The notes: generated by a model from the letters alone, not told the origin. Numbered from the stretch's first letter, positions 16,649-26,270 are shown. The stretch is DNA of 48,647 nt from Palleronia marisminoris (GCF_900172315.1 NZ_FWFV01000018.1:1-48647), one strand, 5' to 3'. Translations and numbers: made by a program.

Positions 16649-17351
16649 TCCCCTTCTCAAGGTCGAGGACCTGCACGTCTATTACGGCGCCAGCCACGTC
16701 CTGCACGGGGTGACGCTGGAAGCAGGGACCGAGCCGCTGTCGATCGTGGGTCGCAACGGCATGGGCAAGTCGACGCTCTGCCAGGCGATCATGGGCCTTG
16801 TTCCGTCTGCGCGCGGCACGGTTCATCTGGGCGGTGAGCGCATCAGCGGCCGCCGCGCCTACAAGGTTGCGCGCGCCGGGGTCGGCTATGTTCCCCAGGG
16901 CCGCCGCGTGTTCCCGTCGCTTACCGTGGACGAACACCTGCGGCTGGTCGGCAAGCCGGACGGCGAGTGGACGGTCGAGCGCATCTACGAGACCTTCCCC
17001 CGCCTTGCCGAGCGGCGGAAGAATGGCGGCGGCGCGCTGTCGGGCGGCGAGCAGCAGATGCTGGCCATCTCGCGCGCCCTGCTGCTGAACCCCCGCCTTC
17101 TGGTGATGGACGAGCCGACCGAGGGGCTGGCCCCGGTGATCGTCGATCACGTGGTCGAGGTCCTGCGCGAGATCGGGCGCTCGGGCGTGGGGCTTTTGCT
17201 GGTCGAGCAGAACCTGACCGTCGCGACCGAGGTCTCGGAGCGGATCATGGTGATGATGAACGGCGGGATCGCGCTCGAGACGAACGCCGACGCGCTGCTG
17301 AACGACCGCGCGCTGCGCAACCGATACCTCGGCGTCAGCGCCGAAGCCTGA
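16638..17351 (+). CDS. ABC transporter ATPase (LivF type)
   Basis: 237 residues. Walker A GRNGMGKST, Q-loop YVPQGRRVFPSLTV, signature LSGGEQQMLAISRALL, Walker B LLVMDEPTEGLAPVI and a final H-loop region are intact. The YVPQGRRVFP track is typical of LivF. It pairs with the LivG-type ATPase on the two permeases. The gap to the Tm-1-like gene is only 9 nt. Confidence 0.9.
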   Translation: MANDPLLKVEDLHVYYGASHVLHGVTLEAGTEPLSIVGRNGMGKSTLCQAIMGLVPSARGTVHLGGERISGRRAYKVARAGVGYVPQGRRVFPSLTVDEHLRLVGKPDGEWTVERIYETFPRLAERRKNGGGALSGGEQQMLAISRALLLNPRLLVMDEPTEGLAPVIVDHVVEVLREIGRSGVGLLLVEQNLTVATEVSERIMVMMNGGIALETNADALLNDRALRNRYLGVSAEA

Positions 17352-17360
17352 GGGGGAGTC

Positions 17361-18566
17361 ATGGAAAAGCGCATCTACATCGCCGGGACATGCGACACGA
17401 AACTGGCCGAGCTCGACTACGTCCGAAAGCGCATCGCGGCCACGGGAGCAAAGGTCGCGCTGGTCGACCTGTCGACGTCGGATACCCCGGTCAGCGGCAC
17501 CGACATACCCGCCCGCGAGGTCGCGGCGCATCACCCCGACGGCGCCGACGCGGTCTTCACCGGCGACCGGGGCAGCGCAGTGGCGGCGATGGCCGTGGCC
17601 TTCGAGCGGTTCACGTTGGCCCGCGACGACCTGGCCGGGCTGATCGGGCTCGGCGGATCGGGCGGGACCGCCCTGATCACGCCGGCCATGCGCGCGCTGG
17701 ACGTGGGCGTGCCCAAGATCATGGTATCGACGGTCGCGTCGGGAAACGTCGCTCCCTATGTCGGGCCGTCCGACGTGACGATGATGTATTCTGTCACGGA
17801 TGTCGCCGGCCTCAACCGCATTTCGCGCCGGGTGCTGGCGAACGCCGCCGGTGCCATAGCAGGCATGGCGCAGGTCGACCTCCCCCAAGTCGAAACGCGC
17901 CCGGCCGTGGCGCTGAGCATGTTCGGCGTGACGACGCCATGCGTGACCCAAGTGGTCGAGCGGCTCGAGAACGCCTACGACTGCCTCGTCTTCCACGCCA
18001 CCGGTACCGGCGGGCAGTCGATGGAGAAGCTCGTCGATTCGGGCCTCGTCGAAGGCGTGATCGACACGACCACGACCGAGATCTGCGACCTGCTGTTCGG
18101 AGGCGTGTTCGCCGCGACAAAGGACAGATTGGGTGCGATCGCACGGACGCAGGTGCCATACGTGGGATCGGTCGGTGCGCTCGACATGGTGAATTTCGGC
18201 GCCCCCGACACCGTTCCCGAACGGTTCGCGGGACGGCTCTTCTACGAGCACAACCCGCAGGTCACCCTCATGCGCACCACGCCCGAGGAAAACGCCGAGA
18301 TGGGCCGCTGGCTCGGGCAGAAGCTGAATGCCTGCGAGGGGCCGGTGCGGTTCTTGCTGCCCGAGGGCGGCGTCTCGGCCCTCGACGCGCCGGGCGCGGC
18401 GTTCCATGACGACGAGGCGCGATCCGCGCTCTTCGACGCGCTGGAGGCGACGGTCGATCAGACCGACACGCGCCGCCTGATCCGCGTTCCACATCACATC
18501 AACGATCCCGCATTCGCCGACGCCCTCGTCGCGGCCTTCCGGGACATCAGCACAGGAGGACAGTGA
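17361..18566 (+). CDS. UPF0261 / Tm-1-like ATP-binding protein (N-terminal half of Tm-1)
   Basis: 401 residues, GGGGG upstream of ATG. The start [19 protein letters not shown] is the UPF0261 hallmark. It continues with [38 protein letters not shown] and [13 protein letters not shown], the Gly-rich loops that form the nucleotide site in this family. The length is usual for the bacterial form. In tomato Tm-1, an inhibitor of tobamovirus replication, this domain is fused to a TIM barrel; here the barrel is the next gene, sharing one base. The bacterial role is not established. The operon suggests that it acts on the compound imported by the ABC transporter. Confidence 0.88.
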   Translation: MEKRIYIAGTCDTKLAELDYVRKRIAATGAKVALVDLSTSDTPVSGTDIPAREVAAHHPDGADAVFTGDRGSAVAAMAVAFERFTLARDDLAGLIGLGGSGGTALITPAMRALDVGVPKIMVSTVASGNVAPYVGPSDVTMMYSVTDVAGLNRISRRVLANAAGAIAGMAQVDLPQVETRPAVALSMFGVTTPCVTQVVERLENAYDCLVFHATGTGGQSMEKLVDSGLVEGVIDTTTTEICDLLFGGVFAATKDRLGAIARTQVPYVGSVGALDMVNFGAPDTVPERFAGRLFYEHNPQVTLMRTTPEENAEMGRWLGQKLNACEGPVRFLLPEGGVSALDAPGAAFHDDEARSALFDALEATVDQTDTRRLIRVPHHINDPAFADALVAAFRDISTGGQ

Positions 18567-19408
18567 TGCCCCGAATCCCCCGCGAGGACATCCTCGCCAA
18601 GTTCCGCAACATGATCGCCGAGGGCCGCCCAATCGTCGGCGGCGGCGCCGGAACCGGCCTGTCCGCCAAGTGCGAGGAAGCCGGCGGGATCGACCTGATC
18701 GTGATCTACAATTCCGGCCGCTACCGCATGGCCGGGCGGGGTTCGCTTGCCGGGCTGTTGGCCTATGGCAACGCAAACGAGATCGTCATGGACATGGCCC
18801 GCGAGGTGCTGCCCGTGGTGCAGTCGACGCCGGTGATCGCGGGCGTGAACGGAACCGATCCGTTCTGCAACTTCGACTGGTTCCTCGACCAGGTGAAGGC
18901 GGTCGGCTTCTCCGGCATCCAGAATTTCCCGACCGTGGGCCTGATCGACGGCACCTTCCGCGCCAACCTCGAAGAGACCGGCATGGGCTACGGCCTCGAG
19001 GTGGACGTGGTCGCGCGTGCGAGGTCGAAGGACCTGCTGACGACCCCCTACGTGTTCCGGCCCTCGGATGCCGAGGACATGACCAAGGCCGGTGCCGACG
19101 TGATCGTCGCGCATATGGGCCTGACCACAGGCGGCGCCATCGGGGCCGAGACGGCGCTGACGCTCGAGGATTGCGTGGAAGAGATCAACGCCATCGCCGA
19201 CGCCGCCCGGACCGTGCGCGACGACGCGATCGTCATCTGCCATGGCGGCCCCATCGCGATGCCCGAGGACGCGGCCTTCATCCTGGACAACTGCCCCGAC
19301 TGCCGGGGCTTTTACGGGGCAAGCTCGATGGAGCGTCTGCCAACCGAAACCGCGCTGATCGCCCAGACCCGCGAGTTCAAGGCGCTCAAGCGCAGCAGTG
19401 CCAGCTAA
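18566..19408 (+). CDS. TIM-barrel 'PEP hydrolase family' protein (C-terminal half of Tm-1)
   Basis: 280 residues, with AGGAGGA upstream. It has the full barrel pattern: [80 protein letters not shown] and [11 protein letters not shown]. The phosphoenolpyruvate-hydrolase label in databases is a family name; I know of no firm activity for this branch. The loops GAGTG and HGGP are suitable for phosphate or a small ligand. It is the intact relative of the barrels in the regulator (10108) and the shortened gene (11810). Confidence 0.86.
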   Translation: MPRIPREDILAKFRNMIAEGRPIVGGGAGTGLSAKCEEAGGIDLIVIYNSGRYRMAGRGSLAGLLAYGNANEIVMDMAREVLPVVQSTPVIAGVNGTDPFCNFDWFLDQVKAVGFSGIQNFPTVGLIDGTFRANLEETGMGYGLEVDVVARARSKDLLTTPYVFRPSDAEDMTKAGADVIVAHMGLTTGGAIGAETALTLEDCVEEINAIADAARTVRDDAIVICHGGPIAMPEDAAFILDNCPDCRGFYGASSMERLPTETALIAQTREFKALKRSSAS

Positions 19409-19419
19409 AGGAGGACGAC

Positions 19420-19860
19420 ATGGCAAAGGTCTATATCAGCGACATCATCGAAGCGCCCATCGACACGGTCTGGGCGCTGGCCCGCGACTTCAACGGGCAC
19501 GGCGAGTGGCACCCCAGGATTGCCGAAAGCACGATCGAGGACGGGATGCCGCCCGACCAGGTCGGCTGCGTCCGCAGCTTCACCCTTTCCGAGGGCGGCC
19601 ACCTGCGCGAGCGCCTGCTGAGCTTCAGCGACCTCGACCACGCCTTCACCTACTCGATCATCGTCTCTCCCATGCCGATCGAAAACTACGTTGCCACCTT
19701 TCGCTGCACGCCGATCACCGAGCGACGCGCCACCTTCGTCGAATGGTGGGCCACGTTCGAGGTCGGTGCCGAGGACGAGGCGGAGATCCGTCAGGCCGTC
19801 GGACAAGAGACCTTCGCCGCAGGCATCCGTGCCTTGGCTGAACGCCTGGAACAAGCATGA
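19420..19860 (+). CDS. SRPBCC (START-like) small-ligand-binding protein
   Basis: 146 residues, preceded by AAAGGAGGACGAC. The pattern DIIEAPIDTVWALARDFNGHGEWHP at the start, VGCVRSFTLSEGG in the middle and an amphipathic C-terminal helix (~115-145) is typical of polyketide-cyclase-like SRPBCC proteins, which bind hydrophobic or aromatic ligands in a deep cavity. It is the last gene of the operon, 11 nt after the TIM-barrel gene, and may bind or convert the imported compound. Confidence 0.85.
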   Translation: MAKVYISDIIEAPIDTVWALARDFNGHGEWHPRIAESTIEDGMPPDQVGCVRSFTLSEGGHLRERLLSFSDLDHAFTYSIIVSPMPIENYVATFRCTPITERRATFVEWWATFEVGAEDEAEIRQAVGQETFAAGIRALAERLEQA

Positions 19861-20126
19861 GCCGACGGGCGGACGACCGAGGGTCGGCCTATCGAGGCCC
19901 TTCGCACTGGGATTGGCCCGCAACCATTTGAACCGGGCCACCAGGCAGACGGCGCACCGAGCCGCGTGCCTATGAGTTCACGGACGACCTCGAAGCAGTA
20001 GCGCTCGCCCATGAACTGGCCGCGCAGCGATGCGCCCGCAACACTGCAATCTGACTGTCGGCGCTCGCAGCGCTCCGCCCGATGACGTCGGTGGCACTCT
20101 CGGCTCAGCGGAGTTCGCAGAGTACG

Positions 20127-20891
20127 TCAGGCTTCCTGCGGCCAGTTCGCCTGAGTGAATACCCCGCCATCAACCCACAAGGTTTGGCCAGTGACGAACT
20201 TCGAATCCTCGCCAGCGAAGAAGAGAACCGGTCCGACGATATCCTCGGCCGTTCCGACGCGGCGCAACGGTGTGATGCGTGACCAGGCGCCGTCGTAATC
20301 CGGGGATTCCGCCCTCGTGCGGTCGTTGATGATCGCTCCGGGCGCCACGCAATTCACGCGGATGCCGTGCGGTCCAAGCTCAACCGCAGCGACCTTCGTA
20401 AACTGCTCGATCCCGCCCTTCGAGGCGGTGTAATCGACCAGTTTCGGAAACGCGACCTTGTTGCAGCCGGAACCGATGTTGATGATCGAACCCGGTTTGC
20501 GATCGGCCACCATCCTGCGCCCGGCTTCCCTGGTGTTGAGAAAGGTACCCGTCAGGTTCGTGCGGATAACCCGCTCCCAATCGGGTCCAGATAGTTCGAG
20601 GAGCGGTGCCCAGGTTTGCACGCCGGCATTGTTCACAAGGACGTCCGGAGCCTGGCCGAACCAGTCGAGGACCCTGTCGAAGAAGGTGATCACATCATCT
20701 TCGACACCAGCGTCGCACTCGATCGCGATTGCGCGCGCGCCGATGCGTTCGATCTCGTCGACGAGGCTGCTGGCCATCTCTGGCGTCGAATGCCACGAGA
20801 ACGCGACAGCGTATCCTGCCTTGGCGAACCCGAGGCACAGGACGCGCCCGATGCCGGTGTTTCCACCGGTGACGACTGCAAGCTTTTTCAT
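20127..20891 (-). CDS. short-chain dehydrogenase/reductase
   Basis: 254 residues from ATG 20891; a TTG six codons earlier is possible. The cofactor motif TGGNTGIG (~8-15), NNAGV near 85, catalytic Ser in INIGSG, YTASK (Tyr-x-x-x-Lys) and the C-terminal GQTLWVDGG show a classical SDR of the glucose 1-dehydrogenase-like type. No basic residue clearly marks NADP preference. It stands alone, convergent to the Tm-1-like operon. Its substrate is unknown. About 265 bases between the two genes hold nothing I recognise. Confidence 0.88.
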   Translation of the reverse strand: MKKLAVVTGGNTGIGRVLCLGFAKAGYAVAFSWHSTPEMASSLVDEIERIGARAIAIECDAGVEDDVITFFDRVLDWFGQAPDVLVNNAGVQTWAPLLELSGPDWERVIRTNLTGTFLNTREAGRRMVADRKPGSIINIGSGCNKVAFPKLVDYTASKGGIEQFTKVAAVELGPHGIRVNCVAPGAIINDRTRAESPDYDGAWSRITPLRRVGTAEDIVGPVLFFAGEDSKFVTGQTLWVDGGVFTQANWPQEA

Positions 20892-21067
20892 GGGGGATTG
20901 TTTATCCAAGTTGATCCGGGACAGGGGGGCGGGTGCAAAAGCTTGCAGCTATTGAACTGTTGCGATCCATGACGTGCCAAGGCTTCAGAAGGATGGATGC
21001 GTCTAGGAGGAATGAAAAGGAGAGCGACGACCATATGTTCACGGCGATGTAGCACGAGGTACGCGGC

Positions 21068-21796
21068 ATGTTCGGCAAACTGATGAGGACCCTCGGTGTC
21101 GGGGGAGCCACGATCGACACGGTGCTCGAGACCGACGAAGTCGTCGTCGGGGGCACCCTTCGGGGCGAGGTCCGGGTCAAGGGCGGCGCTTCCGACCAGG
21201 ACATCCGCGGGGTCACGATCGAAATCGTCACGCGGTGCCTGGTCGAGACGCGCAGCGACAACAGGGTCCACGCCGAGATCATCCTCGCCTCCGGAACGAT
21301 CGAGCTTGGCCGGGTGACGGCCGGAGAGGAGCTTGCGGCGCCGCTCGAGATCGACATCGACCCGGCCGCACCGATCAGCATCGGCACGACGACGAGCTTT
21401 GTGAGAACGCGCGTCAACGTTCCCGGCGCGGTCGATCCCACGGACAAGGACCCGGTCCGGCTGCTCCCCACCCCGGCAATGCTGGCCGTGATCAGTGGGC
21501 TGGAGCAGGCAGGCTTTGCCCTGACGGAAACCGAGGTCGAACATAACCCGCGGCGGGCCAACCCGTTCGTGCAGGAGTTCGACTTCCGCCCGCGGGGATT
21601 CAACGACTTCGGTATCGACGAGGTCGAGATCTCCTTCCAGCCCATCCGGGGCGGCGTCGAGGTCTTGCTGACGGTCGACAACCGCGGCGGCTTCTTCACG
21701 ATGGGCCGCGAGCGGTCCGCTCGCTTCCAGATCAGGGACGCGGATCGGTCGGACATCGTCGCGCAGCTGCGCGCGGCCATCAGTTCGCTGCGATAG
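21068..21796 (+). CDS. Spo0M-like arrestin-fold protein
   Basis: 242 residues. The start KLMRTLGVGGATIDTVLETDEVVVGGTLRGEVRVKGG is typical of the Spo0M (sporulation-control) family, whose two beta-sandwich halves resemble arrestins. The second half has EHNPRRANPFVQEFDFRP. The protein is found in many non-sporulating bacteria, so sporulation is not implied. In Bacillus it acts as a regulatory adaptor. Weak ribosome site; no operon partner. Confidence 0.85.
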   Translation: MFGKLMRTLGVGGATIDTVLETDEVVVGGTLRGEVRVKGGASDQDIRGVTIEIVTRCLVETRSDNRVHAEIILASGTIELGRVTAGEELAAPLEIDIDPAAPISIGTTTSFVRTRVNVPGAVDPTDKDPVRLLPTPAMLAVISGLEQAGFALTETEVEHNPRRANPFVQEFDFRPRGFNDFGIDEVEISFQPIRGGVEVLLTVDNRGGFFTMGRERSARFQIRDADRSDIVAQLRAAISSLR

Positions 21797-22214
21797 GCTC
21801 AGGTACACCCGAGTCATTCGCGAACGCCGGCATCGACGCGTCGTTCCAGGAACGAGCGGCCGCCGACCGCGTCTCGACGAAAGATCACCAAGGCGACGTC
21901 AGAATGGATCTGATCACACCGGGTGTTGTCGACTCGGGACACGACCTTGCGTGGTCGTGGCACTTCCGAGGGGCCAGACCAGCCCCACCTGATCCACCCT
22001 TCCCTGATAATCTTTTCGGAACCCTGACGTCGGGGAGACGCTTCAGCGGATCCACCGCGCTTGGTCCTTCTGCATCCCGCCCATGAGCATGCGACCGGCC
22101 GCCAGTCATGAGGATGGAGTGTCAGTGCCGGCACCGCGGCTGCCTGCCAGCAACCGAGGGGCCGGCCAAGGAGGTCAACTCCGCGCCGGGATGCACCTGC
22201 TGCGGGGCAATGGG
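21797..22214. other. gap between convergent spo0M-like and DUF1993 genes
   Basis: About 420 bases with no supportable gene. No strong hairpin-plus-T terminator was seen, although one would be expected between convergent genes. Confidence 0.5.
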
Positions 22215-22799
22215 CTAGGTCGACCTGCGGTTCGGCAGGTTTGTTTGAACGATGCCAACGTGCTGGACGGAAAGGTGCGTACGCAACTGACCTTCGTAGT
22301 CACGCTTCCCGATCGGCGTACCGTACGTGCGGAGGATGTCGTAGGCCGTGACGGCATGAAAATGGAAGTTCGGAAGGAGAAACGACAGGAAGAACGTCTC
22401 CGACGTGAAGGACGTCGGATCAGGGCCGACATGCGTTATCGCGATATCAAGAGCCTTGCCCGACCAAGCGTTCACCTCATCAGGCTCGAACGCCTCAAGT
22501 GCCGAGATCGACTGTGCGATCCGCGCCTGCAGGTCCGCAAACGGAACGACCTGTACCAGGCCCGGAGGCTGCCAGGTACCGGTCCGCATGGCTTCGATCC
22601 CATACACGGAGTAATTGTCCACGCATTCGATCTGAAACCAGAAGGGCGCCATGTCCGGGTAGAGGCGCGCCGTCACGAGATCGTTCGGATCGATGCCGGT
22701 CGCACCGCAATGATCTGCGGCCTTTTCGAGGAAGCCACCGACCGCACGTGCCGTCTGCAGAAATGTCGGAACGGCCATATCGTATAGCTTGGTCGCCAT
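22215..22799 (-). CDS. DUF1993 family protein
   Basis: 194 residues from ATG 22799 (MATKLYDMAVPTFLQ). The tail segment FLLPNFHFHAVTAYDILR (~150-167) is the hallmark of DUF1993, a four-helix-bundle family distantly like DinB. Biochemical function is unknown. The frame extends upstream to 22901, but this stretch lacks family likeness. Confidence 0.85.
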   Translation of the reverse strand: MATKLYDMAVPTFLQTARAVGGFLEKAADHCGATGIDPNDLVTARLYPDMAPFWFQIECVDNYSVYGIEAMRTGTWQPPGLVQVVPFADLQARIAQSISALEAFEPDEVNAWSGKALDIAITHVGPDPTSFTSETFFLSFLLPNFHFHAVTAYDILRTYGTPIGKRDYEGQLRTHLSVQHVGIVQTNLPNRRST

Positions 22800-23085
22800 G
22801 CCTTGCCTGACTGAATGCTCGAACCGAGCCGCGCCATCACGTAATTTCCACAGCATACTCTTTCCCCGCACGCGGTCCAAGGCCATGCCGGCAATCCTCA
22901 CCGAGCGGGATGAACGGGCGACGTGGCTCTTGGCCGGGTGGACGGAGGCAAATTGGCTGCAATGCCCGCTCTCCGATGGGCATGGTCTTCGTCAGACAGC
23001 ACAGGTGAGCGGCGACCATCCGGCACGCAGCTTCCGGAACCCGGGTGGAGGTCTTGGGCTTTCGTATCAAAGCGGAGGGTGTCTC

Positions 23086-23469
23086 TTGGATCGACTACGT
23101 GTCACGAAAACTACCGTTCTCGTGGTTGAGGACGAGATCTTCATCGCCATGGACCTCCAAGCCACCCTCGAGGATGCGGGCTACTCCGTGCTTGGACCTG
23201 TCCCATCGATAGACGAAGCGTTGGACCTGCTGAAGAACAGTCGGCCGGACGTGGCCGTTCTGAACTACAGCTTGCGCGGCGAGACGATTGTTCCCGTCGC
23301 CGAGCGGCTTCACGAATTGTCGGTGCCCATGCTTCTCGCGTCTGGAGATTTCCCAAAGGACGCGCCGCTCGCCGATGTGTGCGAGGCCCTTGCGAACGCC
23401 CAGAGTCTCGGCAAGCCGTTGGACAGTCACACTCTGCTTGCCGCATTGGATCGTTTGAAGGCCGCCTGA
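23086..23469 (+). CDS. single-domain response-regulator receiver with Asp-to-Asn at the phospho-site
   Basis: 127 residues. The start is taken as TTG 23086 because GGAGGG lies six bases upstream and no ATG or GTG fits. The receiver fold is complete: acidic pair E15-D16 in VVEDE, Ser86 in MLLASGD and Lys110-Pro in GKPLD. The residue that should accept phosphate is Asn60 (DVAVLNYSLRGE instead of ...LD...LRGE), codon AAC, one base from GAC. It can therefore not be phosphorylated in the usual way. No output domain follows. It may work as a constitutive or ligand-gated pseudo-receiver. Confidence 0.8.
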   Translation: MDRLRVTKTTVLVVEDEIFIAMDLQATLEDAGYSVLGPVPSIDEALDLLKNSRPDVAVLNYSLRGETIVPVAERLHELSVPMLLASGDFPKDAPLADVCEALANAQSLGKPLDSHTLLAALDRLKAA

Positions 23470-23521
23470 TCGGTGGAAGTGAAGCATGGACAGCTCATTG
23501 CGTCCCCCTTCGCCCGGCGCA

Positions 23522-25150
23522 TCATTCGCAGGTGAAGCTACCCTCGGCGTTCTCGTGGTGAGGTTCAGCCGGATAGGGGCAAAGCGGGCGGACGGATCCG
23601 CGGATTTCCTCCGGAGCGGCCTCGTTATCCGCGCGGACCGCGGCGGTCACGTGTCCCGGCACTTCGCCCGCCTCGACCCAGTCGGTCAGCGCCGACAGGA
23701 GGTCGAACTCGTCGGCCGAGGCGCCGCCCTGTCCGTGGGGCATGCCGGGAACCGGGTATAACCGCACGAAGCCCCCGGCGTCGGGGTTGTTCTCCTGCAG
23801 CGCCTCGAACCAGTCGACCGTGTCGTTGAACGAGAACACCGGATCGGAGGTGCCGTGGAAGATGATCAGCTTCCCGCCAGCGTCCTGGAATTCGGTCAGC
23901 TCGGGCTCGTCCGCGTCCGGCGGGGTCATCAGCTCCATCGCGCTTTCGGGGAATGCGTCGGTTGTGGCGTCGATGTTGGGCGCATCCTCGTCGAAGTCGA
24001 ACTCCACCAGGTATTGCTGCAGCGACTCCGGATCGCCCTCGACCGTCGTGGGCGGCGTGGTGAAGACCTGAGCGAGCGAGCCCGCACCCATCACCGCGAT
24101 CAGCGGCTGATTGCCCCAAGGCGGGATCTGGCTTTCCAGCTTCCAGAAACGCCAGTCTTCGGTGGCGATACCGGTATCCCAGGGCCAGTCGCTGTATAGC
24201 TGCTCGCCTGCGCTGTTGGTCGGGCCGGCGTGGATGCGCTGGAGGGCGGCCACCTTCTCTTGCGGCAGGCAGGTCTCGGTGCCACCGTCGCAGATCAGCG
24301 TTTCGGGGTTGAAGGCCGACTGACATTCGATCGCGGCCGAGACGAGCCCGTCCTCGAGCCCGTCCAAGGCGTCACAAGCCGCGACGATGCCGTCGGCAAC
24401 GATCTGCAGGTCTTCGCGACTGAACGCCTCTGGCAGAGTGTCGCCCACCGACAGGAATGTCTGAACGTCCCATGCGTGCTGGAGCGCCGCCCGCGGCAGA
24501 TTGAACCCCGGATAGCCGGCGAGGATTCCGTCGAAGACCTCGGGCATCCGACGGGCCGCGACCATGCCGTGCCGCCCGCCGTTGGAGCGGCCGTAGCCGT
24601 AGACGAAGTCCGGCGCGCGCCCGTAATGCGCTTCGGTGAGATCCAACGCGACGGGGTGCAGCGCGGCAACGGCGCCGTAGCCGTACATGCGCCGCGCTTC
24701 GAATTCCAAGCCGAACACGTTCGATCCGGCCAGCCCTGCCCCGGGATTGGCCTCACCGTCGTGACCGGCATCGCTCGACACGACGGCGAAGCCGCGTTGC
24801 AGGGCCGAGTCGCCGTTGGGCACACCGACGCCCTGGCCAAGCGCGGGGACCACCTCGCCGTCATTGCCGCCGTTGAATTGATGCATGAAGCGCCCGGTCC
24901 ACTCAGCCGGCAGTCTGAGCTCGAAGTTCAGCGCATAGGGGCGGCCATCCTCGCCTGTGCGCTCGGACATCGTCCCGCGAACGAGGCAGTGATCGACGGG
25001 GATCTCGTCGGTGGCGCGCGTTTCGGCCGCCTCGGTCACCGTGACGCCCTCCGGCGCGACACTTGCCAGCTCAGAACAGGGCGTCTGCGCCAGCGCGGGC
25101 GCAGCCAGCGCCAGAAACGGCAGCGCCGCGAGAATTCTGCAGTGGGTCAT
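23522..25150 (-). CDS. tannase/feruloyl-esterase family protein, exported
   Basis: 542 residues with AGGAGGAG seven bases before the ATG. A signal peptide ends near residue 21 (APALAQ). The nucleophile lies in YGYGRSNGGRHGM (~196), a catalytic Asp is likely in HGTSDPVFSF (~450) and the His in GMPHGQGG (~492). Fungal-type tannase members carry a CS-D-HC motif with a disulfide joining Cys before Ser to Cys after His. Here these positions are Arg and Gly, so both cysteines are lost together. It should be a periplasmic or secreted serine esterase for aromatic esters. Confidence 0.85.
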   Translation of the reverse strand: MTHCRILAALPFLALAAPALAQTPCSELASVAPEGVTVTEAAETRATDEIPVDHCLVRGTMSERTGEDGRPYALNFELRLPAEWTGRFMHQFNGGNDGEVVPALGQGVGVPNGDSALQRGFAVVSSDAGHDGEANPGAGLAGSNVFGLEFEARRMYGYGAVAALHPVALDLTEAHYGRAPDFVYGYGRSNGGRHGMVAARRMPEVFDGILAGYPGFNLPRAALQHAWDVQTFLSVGDTLPEAFSREDLQIVADGIVAACDALDGLEDGLVSAAIECQSAFNPETLICDGGTETCLPQEKVAALQRIHAGPTNSAGEQLYSDWPWDTGIATEDWRFWKLESQIPPWGNQPLIAVMGAGSLAQVFTTPPTTVEGDPESLQQYLVEFDFDEDAPNIDATTDAFPESAMELMTPPDADEPELTEFQDAGGKLIIFHGTSDPVFSFNDTVDWFEALQENNPDAGGFVRLYPVPGMPHGQGGASADEFDLLSALTDWVEAGEVPGHVTAAVRADNEAAPEEIRGSVRPLCPYPAEPHHENAEGSFTCE

Positions 25151-25382
25151 CGAGTGGCTCCTCCTGCAAGAATGTTTCCTGGGAAACTGTCTCGAGTCAA
25201 TCGCGTCCTCTTGCCGAAGACACGGCGGCCGCTTCGTCCGATGAGGCCCTCCCAGCGAATTGATCTAGGCAGACGCCGAAAGGAGCTGGTTTCGTGCTGC
25301 CATTCTGATCGCAGGGGCGTGCTCCCATTCCACTGCTCCTCAGCTTCGCACCTGCACGCGATTCCTGCGATAGTTCGGCGTT

Positions 25383-26147
25383 CTACTGATCTCCGTCGGG
25401 GACACGCGCAGCAATCGCGTAGCGGTGTTCGGACCGACGAAGCAGGGATTTGCGCCAGCCGAACTGGCCGGCTTGGGCGCGGTGGATCCTGCCGAAGCGG
25501 GTATCGACCCGGATATCGGTGAAACCCGCTTCTGCCAGCAGCGCCGCGACCAGGTCCGCCCGGGCGCCGCCCGCGAAATGGACGCGGCTCAGAATGTCCT
25601 GATGACGGGTGGCCATGCCGTGAGACGCTGGCACCGGAGAGAAACGGGCCACGGCTCGGGCCAGCCAGCTACGCGTCACGAAGTCGCCGTCGACAAGAAG
25701 GAGCTGTCCACCCGGCGTCAGGACCCGCCGCCATTCAGCGAATGCCGCGGCTGGATCGACCAAGGTCCAGACGAGGTGTCGGGTCACCACCACGTCGAAA
25801 CTCGCATCCGGCAGCATCGTGCGCTCCGCATCTGCCTGAAGGAACGCCACGTCGGGGGCCTTGGATCGGGCGCGGGCGAGCATCGGCTCGGACCAGTCGA
25901 GTCCGGTCACCTCGAACCCCAACTGCCGGCATAGCACAGCAATCTCGCCGGTCCCGGAGGCCAGATCGAGCAGCCTGCGCCCCTCTGCGGCTCCGAGATG
26001 GCGGCGGAACAGCGCCTGCCACGCCGACCGTTCGGCGCCATCGGTGATCTTGTGGCCCGGGTCGGAGTCGAAGTGTTCGGCGCGATCGGACCAGTAATCC
26101 CGGATTTCGTCGCGCAGATCGCGGTTCGGGCGCGGGGCGTTGTTCAT
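25383..26147 (-). CDS. class I SAM-dependent methyltransferase
   Basis: 254 residues from the ATG at 26147 (MNNAPRPNRD). Motif I LLDLASGTGEIA (~59-70), an acidic residue after the second strand in TGLDWSEPML and the motif 'LTPGGQLLLVDGDF' show a Methyltransf_11/25-type fold. It is divergent from an iron/siderophore-type ABC operon across a 123-nt gap with a palindrome, so the genes may be co-regulated. A role with a siderophore or corrinoid is inference only. Confidence 0.82.
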   Translation of the reverse strand: MNNAPRPNRDLRDEIRDYWSDRAEHFDSDPGHKITDGAERSAWQALFRRHLGAAEGRRLLDLASGTGEIAVLCRQLGFEVTGLDWSEPMLARARSKAPDVAFLQADAERTMLPDASFDVVVTRHLVWTLVDPAAAFAEWRRVLTPGGQLLLVDGDFVTRSWLARAVARFSPVPASHGMATRHQDILSRVHFAGGARADLVAALLAEAGFTDIRVDTRFGRIHRAQAGQFGWRKSLLRRSEHRYAIAARVPDGDQ

Positions 26148-26197
26148 ATGGGGATCTCCGGGATGTCGCACCGGCTCATACAATCGTGGCTCCCAAC

Positions 26198-26216
26198 GTC
26201 AATGAACATTGTTGAC
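26198..26216. promoter_or_regulatory. palindromic operator candidate between methyltransferase and ABC operon
   Basis: The 19-mer GTCAATGAACATTGTTGAC has a perfect inner dyad (CAATG-AA-CATTG, 26200-26211) and an outer match GTCAA / TTGAC. It overlaps a TTGACT -35-like box (26212-26217) for the plus-strand operon. The position fits a repressor site that covers both divergent genes, such as a metal-sensing regulator, but the sequence is not one I can assign to Fur, Irr or RirA. Confidence 0.45.
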
Positions 26217-26270
26217 TAATTCTGTAAGTGAAAATATCCGGGGCTCGTTGCAGGATCTTGGAGATAGAAG

